64,000 nucleotides of DNA from Mycobacterium shigaense (GTDB lineage: Bacteria; Actinomycetota; Actinomycetes; Mycobacteriales; Mycobacteriaceae): NCBI RefSeq assembly GCF_002356315.1, contig NZ_AP018164.1, positions 3,658,001 to 3,722,000 of the forward strand. Reading direction: 5' to 3'. This document shows, in pieces, positions 45,319-54,488 of this stretch. The notes under the pieces are model-generated. The model saw only the letters and a list, made by a program, of their open reading frames with translations. It was not told the DNA's origin and searched no databases. Made by a program: the position numbers and the translations under genes. Numbering within the stretch: the first letter of the stretch is position 1; the number at the start of each line of letters is the position of its first letter.

Positions 45319-46596
45319 ATGTCGTTCCCTGCAGCGCCTCCGTTGGTCGAAAATGTTGCGCGGCGTGTGGATGTGTTGTTCGAGGAGTTGGCGGAGTTGG
45401 CGGGTCAGCGCAATGCGATTGATGAGCGCATTGTGGAGATTGCCGCTGAGATTGATCGCGACGGGCTCTGGGGCGTGACGGATGCGCGGTCGGTGGCGGC
45501 ATTGATGGCCTGGAAGCTGGGGGTGTCGTCGGGCAACGCCCAGACGATCACCACGGTGGCGGGCCGGCTCGAGGAATTTCCGCGCTGCGTCCAGGGCATG
45601 GCCGCGGGGCGGTTGTCGTTGGATCAGGTCGGGGTGATCGCGGCGCGCGCCGCCGAGGGCTCTGACGATCATTATGTGCAGCGGGCGCAGGTGGCCACGG
45701 TCAATCGGCTGCGTACCGCGGTCGCGCTGGAACCGCGCCCGGACCCCGAACCTCGGCCGCAACCGGGGCCGTCGATCACCAAGACCACCGATGAGGCGTT
45801 CGCGTGTTGGCGCATCCGGCTTCCGCACGCCCAGGCGGCAACGTTTGAGGCGGCGTTGGCGTCGCATCGGGAGGCGTTGGTCGCCGAATGGAAGCGCGAC
45901 CGCGGCCAAGGTGAGCGCGCGTCAGAGACGGCGCCGCCGTTGTCGGGCACCCTGGAGGCGTTTCTGCGTCTGGTCGAGACGGGCTGGGATGTCGAGGCGG
46001 TGCGCCGACCCCACGGGCAACGCACCACGGTGGTGGTGCACGTCGACGCCACCACGGGTGCTGCGGCGTTGCATCTGGGTCCGCTGCTGTCCGACGCCGA
46101 GCATGGCTACCTGACCTGTGAGACCACCGGTGAAGTCTGGTTCGAGCGCAATGGAGAGGTCATTGGTGTCGGCCGGAGCACGCGGTTGATCAGCCGGCGG
46201 CTGCGCAGCGCGCTCGAGCACCGCGACCGGGCGTGTGGGGTGCCCGGGTGTGGGGCTACCCCCGGCCTGCACGCCCACCATCTGCGGCATTGGCAGGACG
46301 GCGGGCCCACCGAATTGGGCAACCTGGTGCTGGTGTGCCCGTATCACCACCGGCAACACCACCAGGGCGCCATCACCCTGACCGGGCCCGCCGCCGAACT
46401 CGTCGTCACCGACAGCGACCGACACCGGCTAGACCCAGGATCGCTGGCGCGCCCGCAGACCCAGGCCCGGCCCGACGTTCCACCGTGCCCTGGCCCCACT
46501 GGCGAACGCGCCAATGGTGGTGGTACACACCCTTCCAACCCCCACCACCCCTACCCAACTAGCGTGAAATCGAAGCTGGAACACGTTGACATATAA
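45319..46596 (+). CDS. 13E12-repeat (DUF222) HNH endonuclease-domain protein
   Basis: 425 residues. N-terminal DUF222 region (LFEELAELAGQRNAIDERIVEIAAEIDRD, about 12-40, onward), then an HNH domain near 310-345. That domain carries paired cysteines and histidines (RACGVPGCGATPGLHAHHLRHWQDGG...LVCPYHHRQHH). The family is multicopy in mycobacterial genomes; in M. tuberculosis REP13E12 copies serve as prophage integration targets. Complete frame with no disruption. In M. tuberculosis this position is occupied by other genes, so this is likely a mobile or lineage-variable insertion between ssb and the lipid genes. Confidence 0.85.
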   Translation: MSFPAAPPLVENVARRVDVLFEELAELAGQRNAIDERIVEIAAEIDRDGLWGVTDARSVAALMAWKLGVSSGNAQTITTVAGRLEEFPRCVQGMAAGRLSLDQVGVIAARAAEGSDDHYVQRAQVATVNRLRTAVALEPRPDPEPRPQPGPSITKTTDEAFACWRIRLPHAQAATFEAALASHREALVAEWKRDRGQGERASETAPPLSGTLEAFLRLVETGWDVEAVRRPHGQRTTVVVHVDATTGAAALHLGPLLSDAEHGYLTCETTGEVWFERNGEVIGVGRSTRLISRRLRSALEHRDRACGVPGCGATPGLHAHHLRHWQDGGPTELGNLVLVCPYHHRQHHQGAITLTGPAAELVVTDSDRHRLDPGSLARPQTQARPDVPPCPGPTGERANGGGTHPSNPHHPYPTSVKSKLEHVDI

Positions 46597-46638
46597 CGGC
46601 TTTCGCATGCGCCATGCACGTGTCACCGAGGCCGCGGG

Positions 46639-48651
46639 TCAGCCCGGTCCCTGGGGTGGACGCCGGGCCATCTCGGCCAGCATCGCGTTGTAGGCGGTCA
46701 ACTCGGCGTCATTGTCGCGGTCGGCCGCCCGGTCCAGCCGCCGAGCGGTCCGCTCGTCACTGCGCGCCCACTGCACCAGCAGCGCGAGCATCACGATCAC
46801 CAGTGGCACCTCGCCCGCCGCCCAGGCGATTCCACCACCGAGCCGCTGATCGCCAAGCAGATCGGTATGCCAGCTCAGGCCCAACGACCGGTAGTAGACG
46901 GCGCCGAGCACCCGTTGCGTGCTCATCAGCTCGACCCCGAAGAACGCATGCAGCGGCAGCGAGGCGAACACCACGCCCACCTTGGCCAACGGCGGGATCG
47001 GCCGCGGCGTCGGGTCGACGCCGATCACCACCCAATAGAAGAGGTAACCGCTGAGCAGAAAGTGCACATTCATCGCCAGATGCCCGGCATGACTGCTCAC
47101 TGCGTCGTCAAAGATGCTGCCGAAGTACAGCCCGTAGAAGCCCGCGACGAACAAGATCGTGGCCACTATCGGATTGGTCAGCAACCGCGACACCCTGCTG
47201 TGCAGGGCGGCCAACAGCCATTCACGCATCCCGGGTGGATCGTCGCGGCCGGCGGCGGGCAACGCCCGCAGCGCCAGACTCACCGGCGCACCCAGCACCA
47301 GCAGGATCGGCGTCAACATCGACAGCCCCATGTGCGCAACCATGTGCATGCTGAACATCGCGGGCATGTAGCGACCGACGCCCGAGGAGGTGACAAACAG
47401 CAACGTCAGGCAGCCCAATAGCCAGGCAACCACCCGGCCGGGCGGCCAGAGATCGCCACGGCGACGCAACCGCACCACCGCCGCCACATACAGCGCCGCG
47501 AAAACAATTGCGGCCGAACCGAAGATCAGATCGAAGCGCCAGTCGAACAGAATCCGGGCCACCGTGGGCGGGCCGGCGAAGTCGTAACCGATCTCGGCTT
47601 CGGGGATCGACGGCAGCCGGGCCGGGGGCGGCGGTGGCGGGGTGCGGCCCAGCCCGACGGCGATACCGAACGTCACGCCGAACAGGGCCGCCTCGATCAG
47701 CGCCAACCGGGTCAGCACCCGCTTGGATCCCGGATTCGCTTGCACCGCAACGACTCCGGATCGTCGCTGCCGCCAGCCCAGGACACCGAGCAGACCGAGC
47801 GCGACGAACTTGGCTACCACCAACCGCCCGTATGCGGTGCCCAGCAGATCGGGCGGCGACACCCGCACCAGCGCGTTGGCACTCCCGCTGAGTCCCATCG
47901 CAACCCAGCACCACAGGGCGATCGCGGAGAAACGGCGGGCCGCCAGGTCGAGGTGAGCACCGCCGCGCAGCGCGTGGGCCAGCAGCGCCAGCAGACCGCC
48001 TGCCCACACGCTGGCGGCGGCGAGGTGAATCAGCAGGCCGTTGGTGGCCAGGTCGTGCGCGCCGCCGGCCGACGAGTGGCCGGTCAGGCCGAGCGGGATC
48101 AGGGTGATCAGCGATCCGGCCAGCAGCGGCGGCGTCCACGACCAGCGCAGCACGGCCAGGCTCGCCAACGTGACCAGCGCGGCCAGCACCGCGGTCCAGC
48201 GCCAGGCGGAGGCCGTGTTGATCAGGTCGGCCAGCGTCCAGATCGTCGCCGGATTGAGGTGATCGCTCAGCGGGTGACCGGATACATCGGAAATCGTCAG
48301 CGGGATCAGCAGGGCCGCGCACACCGCCCACACCCCCGACGCCGCCGTGCCCAGTCGCAGCGCCCGGTATCCGGCCGCGTCGAGCACCCCGGTCTTTTGC
48401 GGTGACACCAGGAACGCCGCGAACAGAAACGACCCGACGGCCAGCACCGCCGCGATCTCGCCCACCGCCCGGACGAACGGCAGGCCCAGCGTGGTGGCCG
48501 GCCCGGGATCGGGCAAGCCGGTGGCCGTCAGCGCATCGGCCAGCGACAGGGCCCCGATCCCGGCGGCCGTGCAGCCGGCCAGCGCCGCGACTGCGGCGAG
48601 CAGCGGCCACACCAGCGCATGCCCCCTGCCGGTGGACTGGTCGACCGTCAT
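46639..48651 (-). CDS. CopD/CtaG-domain membrane protein (Rv0102-like)
   Basis: 670 residues with roughly 14 hydrophobic helices. The N-terminal half resembles copper-resistance protein CopD (RALRLGTAASGVWAVCAALL, GHSSAGGAHDLATNGLLIHL). The C-terminal half is a CtaG/caa3 assembly-type domain (RYMPAMFSMHMVAHMGLSML, SHAGHLAMNVHFLLSGYLFYW) with His/Met-rich helices. Such proteins are thought to handle copper for cytochrome oxidase. Convergent with the DUF222 gene and 37 bp downstream of plsB2. Confidence 0.85.
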   Translation of the reverse strand: MTVDQSTGRGHALVWPLLAAVAALAGCTAAGIGALSLADALTATGLPDPGPATTLGLPFVRAVGEIAAVLAVGSFLFAAFLVSPQKTGVLDAAGYRALRLGTAASGVWAVCAALLIPLTISDVSGHPLSDHLNPATIWTLADLINTASAWRWTAVLAALVTLASLAVLRWSWTPPLLAGSLITLIPLGLTGHSSAGGAHDLATNGLLIHLAAASVWAGGLLALLAHALRGGAHLDLAARRFSAIALWCWVAMGLSGSANALVRVSPPDLLGTAYGRLVVAKFVALGLLGVLGWRQRRSGVVAVQANPGSKRVLTRLALIEAALFGVTFGIAVGLGRTPPPPPPARLPSIPEAEIGYDFAGPPTVARILFDWRFDLIFGSAAIVFAALYVAAVVRLRRRGDLWPPGRVVAWLLGCLTLLFVTSSGVGRYMPAMFSMHMVAHMGLSMLTPILLVLGAPVSLALRALPAAGRDDPPGMREWLLAALHSRVSRLLTNPIVATILFVAGFYGLYFGSIFDDAVSSHAGHLAMNVHFLLSGYLFYWVVIGVDPTPRPIPPLAKVGVVFASLPLHAFFGVELMSTQRVLGAVYYRSLGLSWHTDLLGDQRLGGGIAWAAGEVPLVIVMLALLVQWARSDERTARRLDRAADRDNDAELTAYNAMLAEMARRPPQGPG

Positions 48652-48688
48652 GTGTCCAGGGTATGAGCGCGCCCCGGGGCGGCCCGCA

Positions 48689-51064
48689 CTACCCGGCGTG
48701 CCCGTCCGGACGAGCCCGGCGGGCTCGGGACTCGCGGGCGACGAACTGATTGCGGGAGATGCGCTCGACGTAGTCGAAATCGCGCAGAATGGCTCGCAAT
48801 TCCCGCCGGAACGCGACCCGGCGTTCGTCGAGATCGTCGGCTGAACCGATCAGACCCTGGTCGACGACGACCTGGCGGGCGGTGGCAAACAGTAGCGTCG
48901 ACACCGATTCGCTGCTGCGGACCCGGGTTTGCGCCACGTACTGCTGGCCGATCCCGAGGGCCAGGTTGGTCAGCTCCTTTTCGCCGACGTCCGCCGGGGT
49001 GTCGCGCAGGACGTCGGCGAAAAGCTCGTAGGCCTCGAAGAACACGCGCAACATCGCGTCCGACATCAACGGCCGCTTGCCGAACAGCAGGGCGTCGATC
49101 TCCTCGCCCCCGGCGACGACGTGCGCTTCCCAGTCATCGTGCCATGCCATCTCTTCGGCGACGTTGTTCCGGAAAGCCGCCGAGTCGGCGAAATAGAAAT
49201 CGAATTTCAGCAGATCGCGCAGCCGCAGCGCCTGCGCCCAGAACGCGGCCATGCGATCGCCCTGAGCGTCCGGGGCGTTACGTGCATGCGCGAGGGCGAG
49301 TTCGACGATCGAAGTCTCGAGGAACGCGTGGATCACCGAGTTCCGATAGAACGCCGCGGCATGCTCGTCGTCGGGCGCGATGAGCCACACGGGCTCGCGC
49401 CCGCTGTCGACCCGGCTGATCGGGTGCCCGTTCGACAAGGCGTCGACTGCCGATCGAACGCCGTCGCGGGTGCGCAGCCGCAGCGCGCTGGTCGACACCG
49501 GAGCTTGTTTGCGGTCAAGGTAATCCAGCGAATCCTGCAGGGTGTGGTGCAACTGATCCAGGGTCAGCGCCGCACCGCGCGTGGTCAGCAGCAGCGCGCA
49601 CACGAGACCGGTCGCGGTCACGGGGGTCGCCCGCAGGATCCGCCACGCAACCTCGAACGACATCTTCTGCAGTGCAAGCCTTTTCGCGTCCTTGTCGTGG
49701 GTGAGCGGGCCATGCGGCGGCCCGAGATGCTGCCGCATCGACACCGCCTCGGGGAAGCGGACGTAGATCTTGCCGTAATTGCGCTCGCCCTGGGCTTTGA
49801 TGAAGTTGTACAGCCAGCCGACACCCTCGGGTGTCTTCTCCCCGCCGCGGGCGTAGGCGGCGTACTCGGCCGTCTCGTGCAACTGATCGAAGCTGATCGA
49901 AACCGGTTGCAGCAGAATGTCTTCGCTGCGGCCGTCCAGGTACGCGTCAGCCACGTAACTCGTCAGGCCGAGCTTGGGCGGCAGCATCTTGCCGGTGCGC
50001 GACCGGGTGCCCTCGATCGACCAGCTGAGGTTGAATCGCTTTTCGACGATGTAGCCGACGTACTCGCGCAACACATATTTGTAGAGTGGGTTCTCACCGA
50101 TGTTGCGCCGGATAAAGATGACACCGGACCGTCGCAGTAGCGGGCCCAGCAACCCGAACGACAGGTTGATGCCGGCGAACACGTGGACCGGCGGCAGCCG
50201 GTTCTCCTGCATCGCCACCGGCACCACCGCGCCGTCGATGTAGGAACGGTGCGAAAACAGCAGCACCGCCGGATGGACCTCCAGCCCGGCGCGCACCGCC
50301 GCGACTTGATATTCGTCGTAGTCGATCTCCGGTTCGAACCCGCGGCTGATCATTCGGCCCAACACGCCGACGAGGTCGACGGACGCGCGGCTCCACCCGG
50401 TGGACAGTTCGTCGAGCATCTCGCCGGCCTCGTCCACGGTCGCGCCGGGGATCTTGGCCAGCCCCGCGCGAAAGCGGGCGGACGCCAGGATCTCTGGCTT
50501 CATCAGCCGCGGGGACTTGTACTGGGGCCCCAGAATCCGGTATTCGGCGCGTTCCAGCGCCAAGACCGCGCGGCGCGCGACGAACTCGGCGAAATCGCGG
50601 TCGTCCTCGCCGACGGTGGTCTCGCTCCATTGCTGACGCAGCTCGGACACCTTCGCCGCCTCGCCGGTGACCACCCGGGCTCGGCGCGGGTCGTCGCGCA
50701 CGATGAGACGCTGCTGACGTTCGTTGGGGTGGTAGGGATCTCGGCTCGGCAGCAGCCCGGCAAGCTTGGCGATTCGGCCGCGGTCGGGAGGCGGCAGCCA
50801 GAACACCCGCACCGGCACGATCGACCGGTCTCCCCCAGCTTCGAGGCCGCACCGGAGCTGTTCGACCAGCGGCTGCAGCGCTGTCGGCGCTCCGTCGACG
50901 GACGGCAGCTTCAGCACGTCGAACTGCACGCCCGGACTGCGGGCCCGCTGATGATCCAGCCAATCCATCACCAGCTGTGTTTCCACGGCGGACTCCATGG
51001 ACGCTAATACCAGCGAGTCTCGCGCGGTCAGGATCGCGCTGGTATCTGCGGCCGGTTGGCTCAC
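48689..51064 (-). CDS. plsB2: Glycerol-3-phosphate acyltransferase PlsB2
   Basis: sn-1 acylation of glycerol-3-phosphate, the first step of phospholipid and triacylglycerol synthesis. 791 residues, peripheral-membrane PlsB family. Visible blocks: FSHRSYIDG with the HX4D pair His270/Asp275, GVIFIRRN (block II), EGTRSRTGK near 350 (block III), and VPVSISFDQ-like LLQPVSISFDQ (block IV). Its ATGA start overlaps the plsC stop. The order WS/DGAT-plsC-plsB2 therefore looks like one translationally coupled lipid operon. Confidence 0.95.
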   Translation of the reverse strand: MSQPAADTSAILTARDSLVLASMESAVETQLVMDWLDHQRARSPGVQFDVLKLPSVDGAPTALQPLVEQLRCGLEAGGDRSIVPVRVFWLPPPDRGRIAKLAGLLPSRDPYHPNERQQRLIVRDDPRRARVVTGEAAKVSELRQQWSETTVGEDDRDFAEFVARRAVLALERAEYRILGPQYKSPRLMKPEILASARFRAGLAKIPGATVDEAGEMLDELSTGWSRASVDLVGVLGRMISRGFEPEIDYDEYQVAAVRAGLEVHPAVLLFSHRSYIDGAVVPVAMQENRLPPVHVFAGINLSFGLLGPLLRRSGVIFIRRNIGENPLYKYVLREYVGYIVEKRFNLSWSIEGTRSRTGKMLPPKLGLTSYVADAYLDGRSEDILLQPVSISFDQLHETAEYAAYARGGEKTPEGVGWLYNFIKAQGERNYGKIYVRFPEAVSMRQHLGPPHGPLTHDKDAKRLALQKMSFEVAWRILRATPVTATGLVCALLLTTRGAALTLDQLHHTLQDSLDYLDRKQAPVSTSALRLRTRDGVRSAVDALSNGHPISRVDSGREPVWLIAPDDEHAAAFYRNSVIHAFLETSIVELALAHARNAPDAQGDRMAAFWAQALRLRDLLKFDFYFADSAAFRNNVAEEMAWHDDWEAHVVAGGEEIDALLFGKRPLMSDAMLRVFFEAYELFADVLRDTPADVGEKELTNLALGIGQQYVAQTRVRSSESVSTLLFATARQVVVDQGLIGSADDLDERRVAFRRELRAILRDFDYVERISRNQFVARESRARRARPDGHAG

Positions 51065-52872
51065 GTGTGTCCTTCGGACTGCCCGATCGTCGACTCGGCG
51101 CCGCCCACCTGGTCCGGCGCAGGTGCCTCGCCGTCGGTGCGGGCCGCCTCGGCGGCATTCGAATTCGTTTGCGGCGGACTATTTTTGGCTGGAGCCTTGT
51201 TGGCCCTAGCGGGAGCCTTCTTCGCCGCGGCCTTCTTGACAGGAGCCTTCTTCGCCGCGGCCTTCTTGGCAGGAGCCTTCTTCGCCGCGGCCTTCTTGGC
51301 AGGAGCCTTCTTCGCCGGAGCCTTCTGGGCGGCCGGCTTGGCTCGCAACCGTGGCGCCGCCTCCGGCTCGGCGGACACATCGACCGCGGGCACCTCGTCG
51401 ACGGGCCAGTCGGCCAAGGTGTCCAGATACAGCTGGCGCACCTCGGCAATGTGCTCCGGCAGCGTCTCAAGGGTCCAGTCCTGGACCGAAATCGGCGGCA
51501 ATACCGCGACGTCCACCGTGCCGGGATTGATCGTGCTGGAGTTTCGGGCTGCGACGAGTTCCGCATTGCGAATCACGATGGGCACGATCGGAATTCCCAC
51601 CGCCATCGCGATGCGGAACGGCCCCTTCTTGAACGGCCCGACCTCCGTGGTGTCCAACCGGGTCCCTTCGGGGGCCATGACGATCGAGAGTCCCTTTCGG
51701 GCCCGGTCCTCGACCGTATGCAGCGTTTCCAGCGCCCCGACCGGGTCGTCCCGGTCGATGAACACGCCGTCCAGCGCCCAGCCGAGGGTACGCATGATCG
51801 GATTTTTCTCTAGTTCCTTTTTCGCCACGGCAATCCAATTGTCGCGCACCAGCGCACCAGCGATGATCGGGTCGACCTGGTTGCGATGGTTGTAGATGAA
51901 CATCGCCGGGCGCTGCGCCGTCAGGTTTTCCTGTCCGATGACGTTGAGCCGCACACCGGTGGTCGCGAGCACGGTCTGAGGAAAAGTCGACGTGAAGAAA
52001 TTGGCGCCCCGCCGCCGGCTATTGGTCAGCAGGCCAAGCCACACCGCACCGGCTCCCACCGGGAACAGCGAACTCAAGCCGGCGATGGTCCGCACCTGCC
52101 GCCGAAGGCCCACGGGGCCTCGGCTGTCGAACTCCAGAATCGGCCAGCCGCGGCGCCTTGCCACCGCGGCCATCTTCCCTTCGGGATTGGTAGGCCGCGG
52201 ATTGCCGACCAGGTACATCAGGGCGACGTCCTCGTCGCCGTCGGCGTAGAAGTAACTGTCTTTGAGGTCGATGCCATTGTCGGCGGCAAAGCGTTGTACC
52301 GCAGCCGCCTTCCCCGGCCCCCACAGGATGGGCTTGACGACATCGCCGGTCAGGAACCCGTCGTCGTTGGTCTCGAACGCGTTGGTGAGCGTGTTCACGA
52401 TCCCGAGGAAGCGCGCGACCGGGTTGACCTGGATGGTCAGGGCCGACGAGCTGAGCACGACGGTGTGGCCGCGGGCCACGTGAGCCCGCACCAGCTCGCG
52501 CATCTCCGGGTAGATCCGGGACTCGATCCGCTGGACGAACAGCCGCTCGCCGATCTCCTCCAAGTCATCGATCAGCCGGCCGGCCAGCGCCGCCGAGGCC
52601 TTGACGATCAGGTCTTCGAATTCGAGTCGCCCGAGGCGGTGGTTCAGGCCGGCCTGAACCATATTGAGCAGCTCGCCCACCCCCATGTCGCGTCGGCGCA
52701 GGCGCTCCTGAGTGAGGATGATCGCGGTGAAGCCTGCGACCAGGGTTCCGTCCAAATCGAAAAACGCACCGACATGGGGACCCGGTGGGCTGGAGAGGAT
52801 CTCGGCGACCGAGCCGGGCAGCCGTAAATCTGCTGGCGCAGTAGCTGTCTCACGGTCCTTGGCGGCGCTCAC
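51061..52872 (-). CDS. plsC: Bifunctional HAD-phosphatase/1-acylglycerol-3-phosphate acyltransferase PlsC
   Basis: 603 residues in three parts: a SerB-like HAD domain (FFDLDGTLV, catalytic Asp39/Asp41; VLSSSALTIQ; GDEDVAL), an acyltransferase domain (NHRNQVD with His329/Asp334, APEGTR near 400), and a Lys/Ala/Pro-rich tail (about 500-590). The fused HAD part is usual in the M. tuberculosis orthologue; it may dephosphorylate a lipid or lysophospholipid product. The tail consists of AKKA/PAKK repeats like those of HupB or histone H1, an unusual addition for a membrane-lipid enzyme. Starts with ATGA overlapping the WS/DGAT stop. Confidence 0.93.
   Translation of the reverse strand: MSAAKDRETATAPADLRLPGSVAEILSSPPGPHVGAFFDLDGTLVAGFTAIILTQERLRRRDMGVGELLNMVQAGLNHRLGRLEFEDLIVKASAALAGRLIDDLEEIGERLFVQRIESRIYPEMRELVRAHVARGHTVVLSSSALTIQVNPVARFLGIVNTLTNAFETNDDGFLTGDVVKPILWGPGKAAAVQRFAADNGIDLKDSYFYADGDEDVALMYLVGNPRPTNPEGKMAAVARRRGWPILEFDSRGPVGLRRQVRTIAGLSSLFPVGAGAVWLGLLTNSRRRGANFFTSTFPQTVLATTGVRLNVIGQENLTAQRPAMFIYNHRNQVDPIIAGALVRDNWIAVAKKELEKNPIMRTLGWALDGVFIDRDDPVGALETLHTVEDRARKGLSIVMAPEGTRLDTTEVGPFKKGPFRIAMAVGIPIVPIVIRNAELVAARNSSTINPGTVDVAVLPPISVQDWTLETLPEHIAEVRQLYLDTLADWPVDEVPAVDVSAEPEAAPRLRAKPAAQKAPAKKAPAKKAAAKKAPAKKAAAKKAPVKKAAAKKAPARANKAPAKNSPPQTNSNAAEAARTDGEAPAPDQVGGAESTIGQSEGHT
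51211..51330 (-). repeat. 30-bp tandem repeat encoding Lys/Ala/Pro tail of PlsC
   Basis: Three near-identical 30-bp units plus a diverged fourth (unit starts RGGAGCCTTCTTCGCC on the plus strand). Each encodes a ten-residue AKKAAAKKAP-type unit. Such slippage-prone arrays probably vary in copy number between strains. Confidence 0.85.
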
Positions 52873-54347
52873 GAGCTCGCCACTGTTCGTGCCGACGTCG
52901 CCGGCTCGGCGAACGAAGCGGGCACCGCGCGCGGCGGCGGGTCATCGGCCAGCGCCAGGATCTCGTCGAAGCCCTCCAGCAGGCACTGGGCGAACAATGC
53001 CTCGTTGCGCACCGCCGCCCTGTCGTAGCGCGCGGTGATGGTGCACCACCCGCCGCGCGAAATCAGCACCACCATCATCGCCACACCTGGTAGCGGGCCA
53101 ATGCCGTACTGCCGCAACACTTTTGCACCGGCGATGTAGGTGTCGCCCGGGTAGACCGGGACATTGCTGGCCTGCACGTCGGAGCCGACCACCGATCCGG
53201 TGATGCCCTCCAGCACGGTGGTCGGCAGCACGCTCAACACCGGCGCCAGCGAACCGATGATGTTCATCGCCGGCTCGTCGCGGCGTTGCGTCAGCTGCGC
53301 CCGGATTTTCTTCATCCGCGAGACCGGGTCGACGGTGCCGATCGGCGCGGCGAGGTTGACGCCGGTGAATCGGTTGCCGCCGGCTGTGTCGGCGTCGGCC
53401 CGCAGACTGACCGGCACGGCCATCGGCAGCGTGGCGATCGGCACACCGAGGGCCTCGTGGTACCGGCGCAAGGCGCCGCACAGGCCGGCGAGATATGCGT
53501 CGTTGATCGATCCTCCACCGGCTTTCGCCGCCTTGTGCAGATCCGAGAGCGGGATGTCGATGGCCTCGGAGCGGGTGGCCAGGCTGCGCCGGCGCAGCAG
53601 CGGCGACGGTTCGGCGGCCCGGTTGATCTCCCGCACGCCCGAGGCCGCGTAACCCAGAAGTCCCGACACCGTCGACACCGGTTCCAGTAGCGCTCGCCCG
53701 GCCACCGACACCGCCCCCGACAGTGCACTCAGCGTGCCGCCGATGAGCGACACGGGCAGGCGACCGAAGCCCTGGCGCATCAAATCCTTGGGTGACAGAT
53801 CCTGCGGAACCGGCAGCGGTGGCGTCGGTCGCGCCGGCGGATCACGCTCGAGGTCGTAGATCTCGGCGAACATCTCGACACCGCCGACGCCGTCGGTGAC
53901 CGCGTGGCTGACATGCAGCAGCGTCGCCGCCTTGCCGTCGGGCAGGCCCTCGACAAGCGTGGCTGTCCACAGCGGCCGCGAGATGTCCAGCGGCGATTGC
54001 AGGATCAGCTCGGCCAGGTCGAATACTTCGCGCAGGGTGCCCGGTGGCGACACGTGTACCCGGCGGACGTGGAAGTCGAGGTTGAAATCGGGGTCGACGA
54101 CCCAGCGCGGGGACGCCGTCGGCAGGGTCGGCACGACCACCTTCTGCCGTAACCGCAACACCTTGCGGGAGGCGTTCTCGAACCGGGTGCGGAATCGCTC
54201 CCAGCTGGGCGTGGTGTCCAGAAGCTCCAGCGCCATGATGCCCGAGCGGGTGCGGGGATTGGCCTCGCCGCGGTGCAGCAGATAGTCAACGGGCCCCAGC
54301 TCGTCGGGCAGCGCCGCGCGCACGGCGGGCTCAGCCATGATCATCAA
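52869..54347 (-). CDS. WS/DGAT-family acyltransferase (Rv2484c-like)
   Basis: Wax ester synthase/diacylglycerol acyltransferase family, 492 residues. N-terminal condensation-like domain with the catalytic motif as Ser147-His148-Ala-Val-Thr-Asp-Gly (SHAVTDG): the first His of HHxxxDG is Ser, the catalytic second His and the Asp are kept. PLW (SRPLWTATLVEGL) and a C-terminal WS_DGAT domain (about 330-470) are present. Together with plsC and plsB2 it suggests a triacylglycerol assembly operon. ATGs at the first, second and fourth codons leave the exact start open. Confidence 0.85.
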   Translation of the reverse strand: MMIMAEPAVRAALPDELGPVDYLLHRGEANPRTRSGIMALELLDTTPSWERFRTRFENASRKVLRLRQKVVVPTLPTASPRWVVDPDFNLDFHVRRVHVSPPGTLREVFDLAELILQSPLDISRPLWTATLVEGLPDGKAATLLHVSHAVTDGVGGVEMFAEIYDLERDPPARPTPPLPVPQDLSPKDLMRQGFGRLPVSLIGGTLSALSGAVSVAGRALLEPVSTVSGLLGYAASGVREINRAAEPSPLLRRRSLATRSEAIDIPLSDLHKAAKAGGGSINDAYLAGLCGALRRYHEALGVPIATLPMAVPVSLRADADTAGGNRFTGVNLAAPIGTVDPVSRMKKIRAQLTQRRDEPAMNIIGSLAPVLSVLPTTVLEGITGSVVGSDVQASNVPVYPGDTYIAGAKVLRQYGIGPLPGVAMMVVLISRGGWCTITARYDRAAVRNEALFAQCLLEGFDEILALADDPPPRAVPASFAEPATSARTVASS

Positions 54348-54488
54348 CTTGATGCGCCAACGCAGTCACCGCAGCTCAAGCCTCCTGCCTCGACCTCACC
54401 AACCCCATTGCCACACCAACGCTAGTCGGGTTGACGCGCCGGTGAAAGGCACGATTCGGTCCCTGAAACGGTGCTAGTGACAGGCGAT

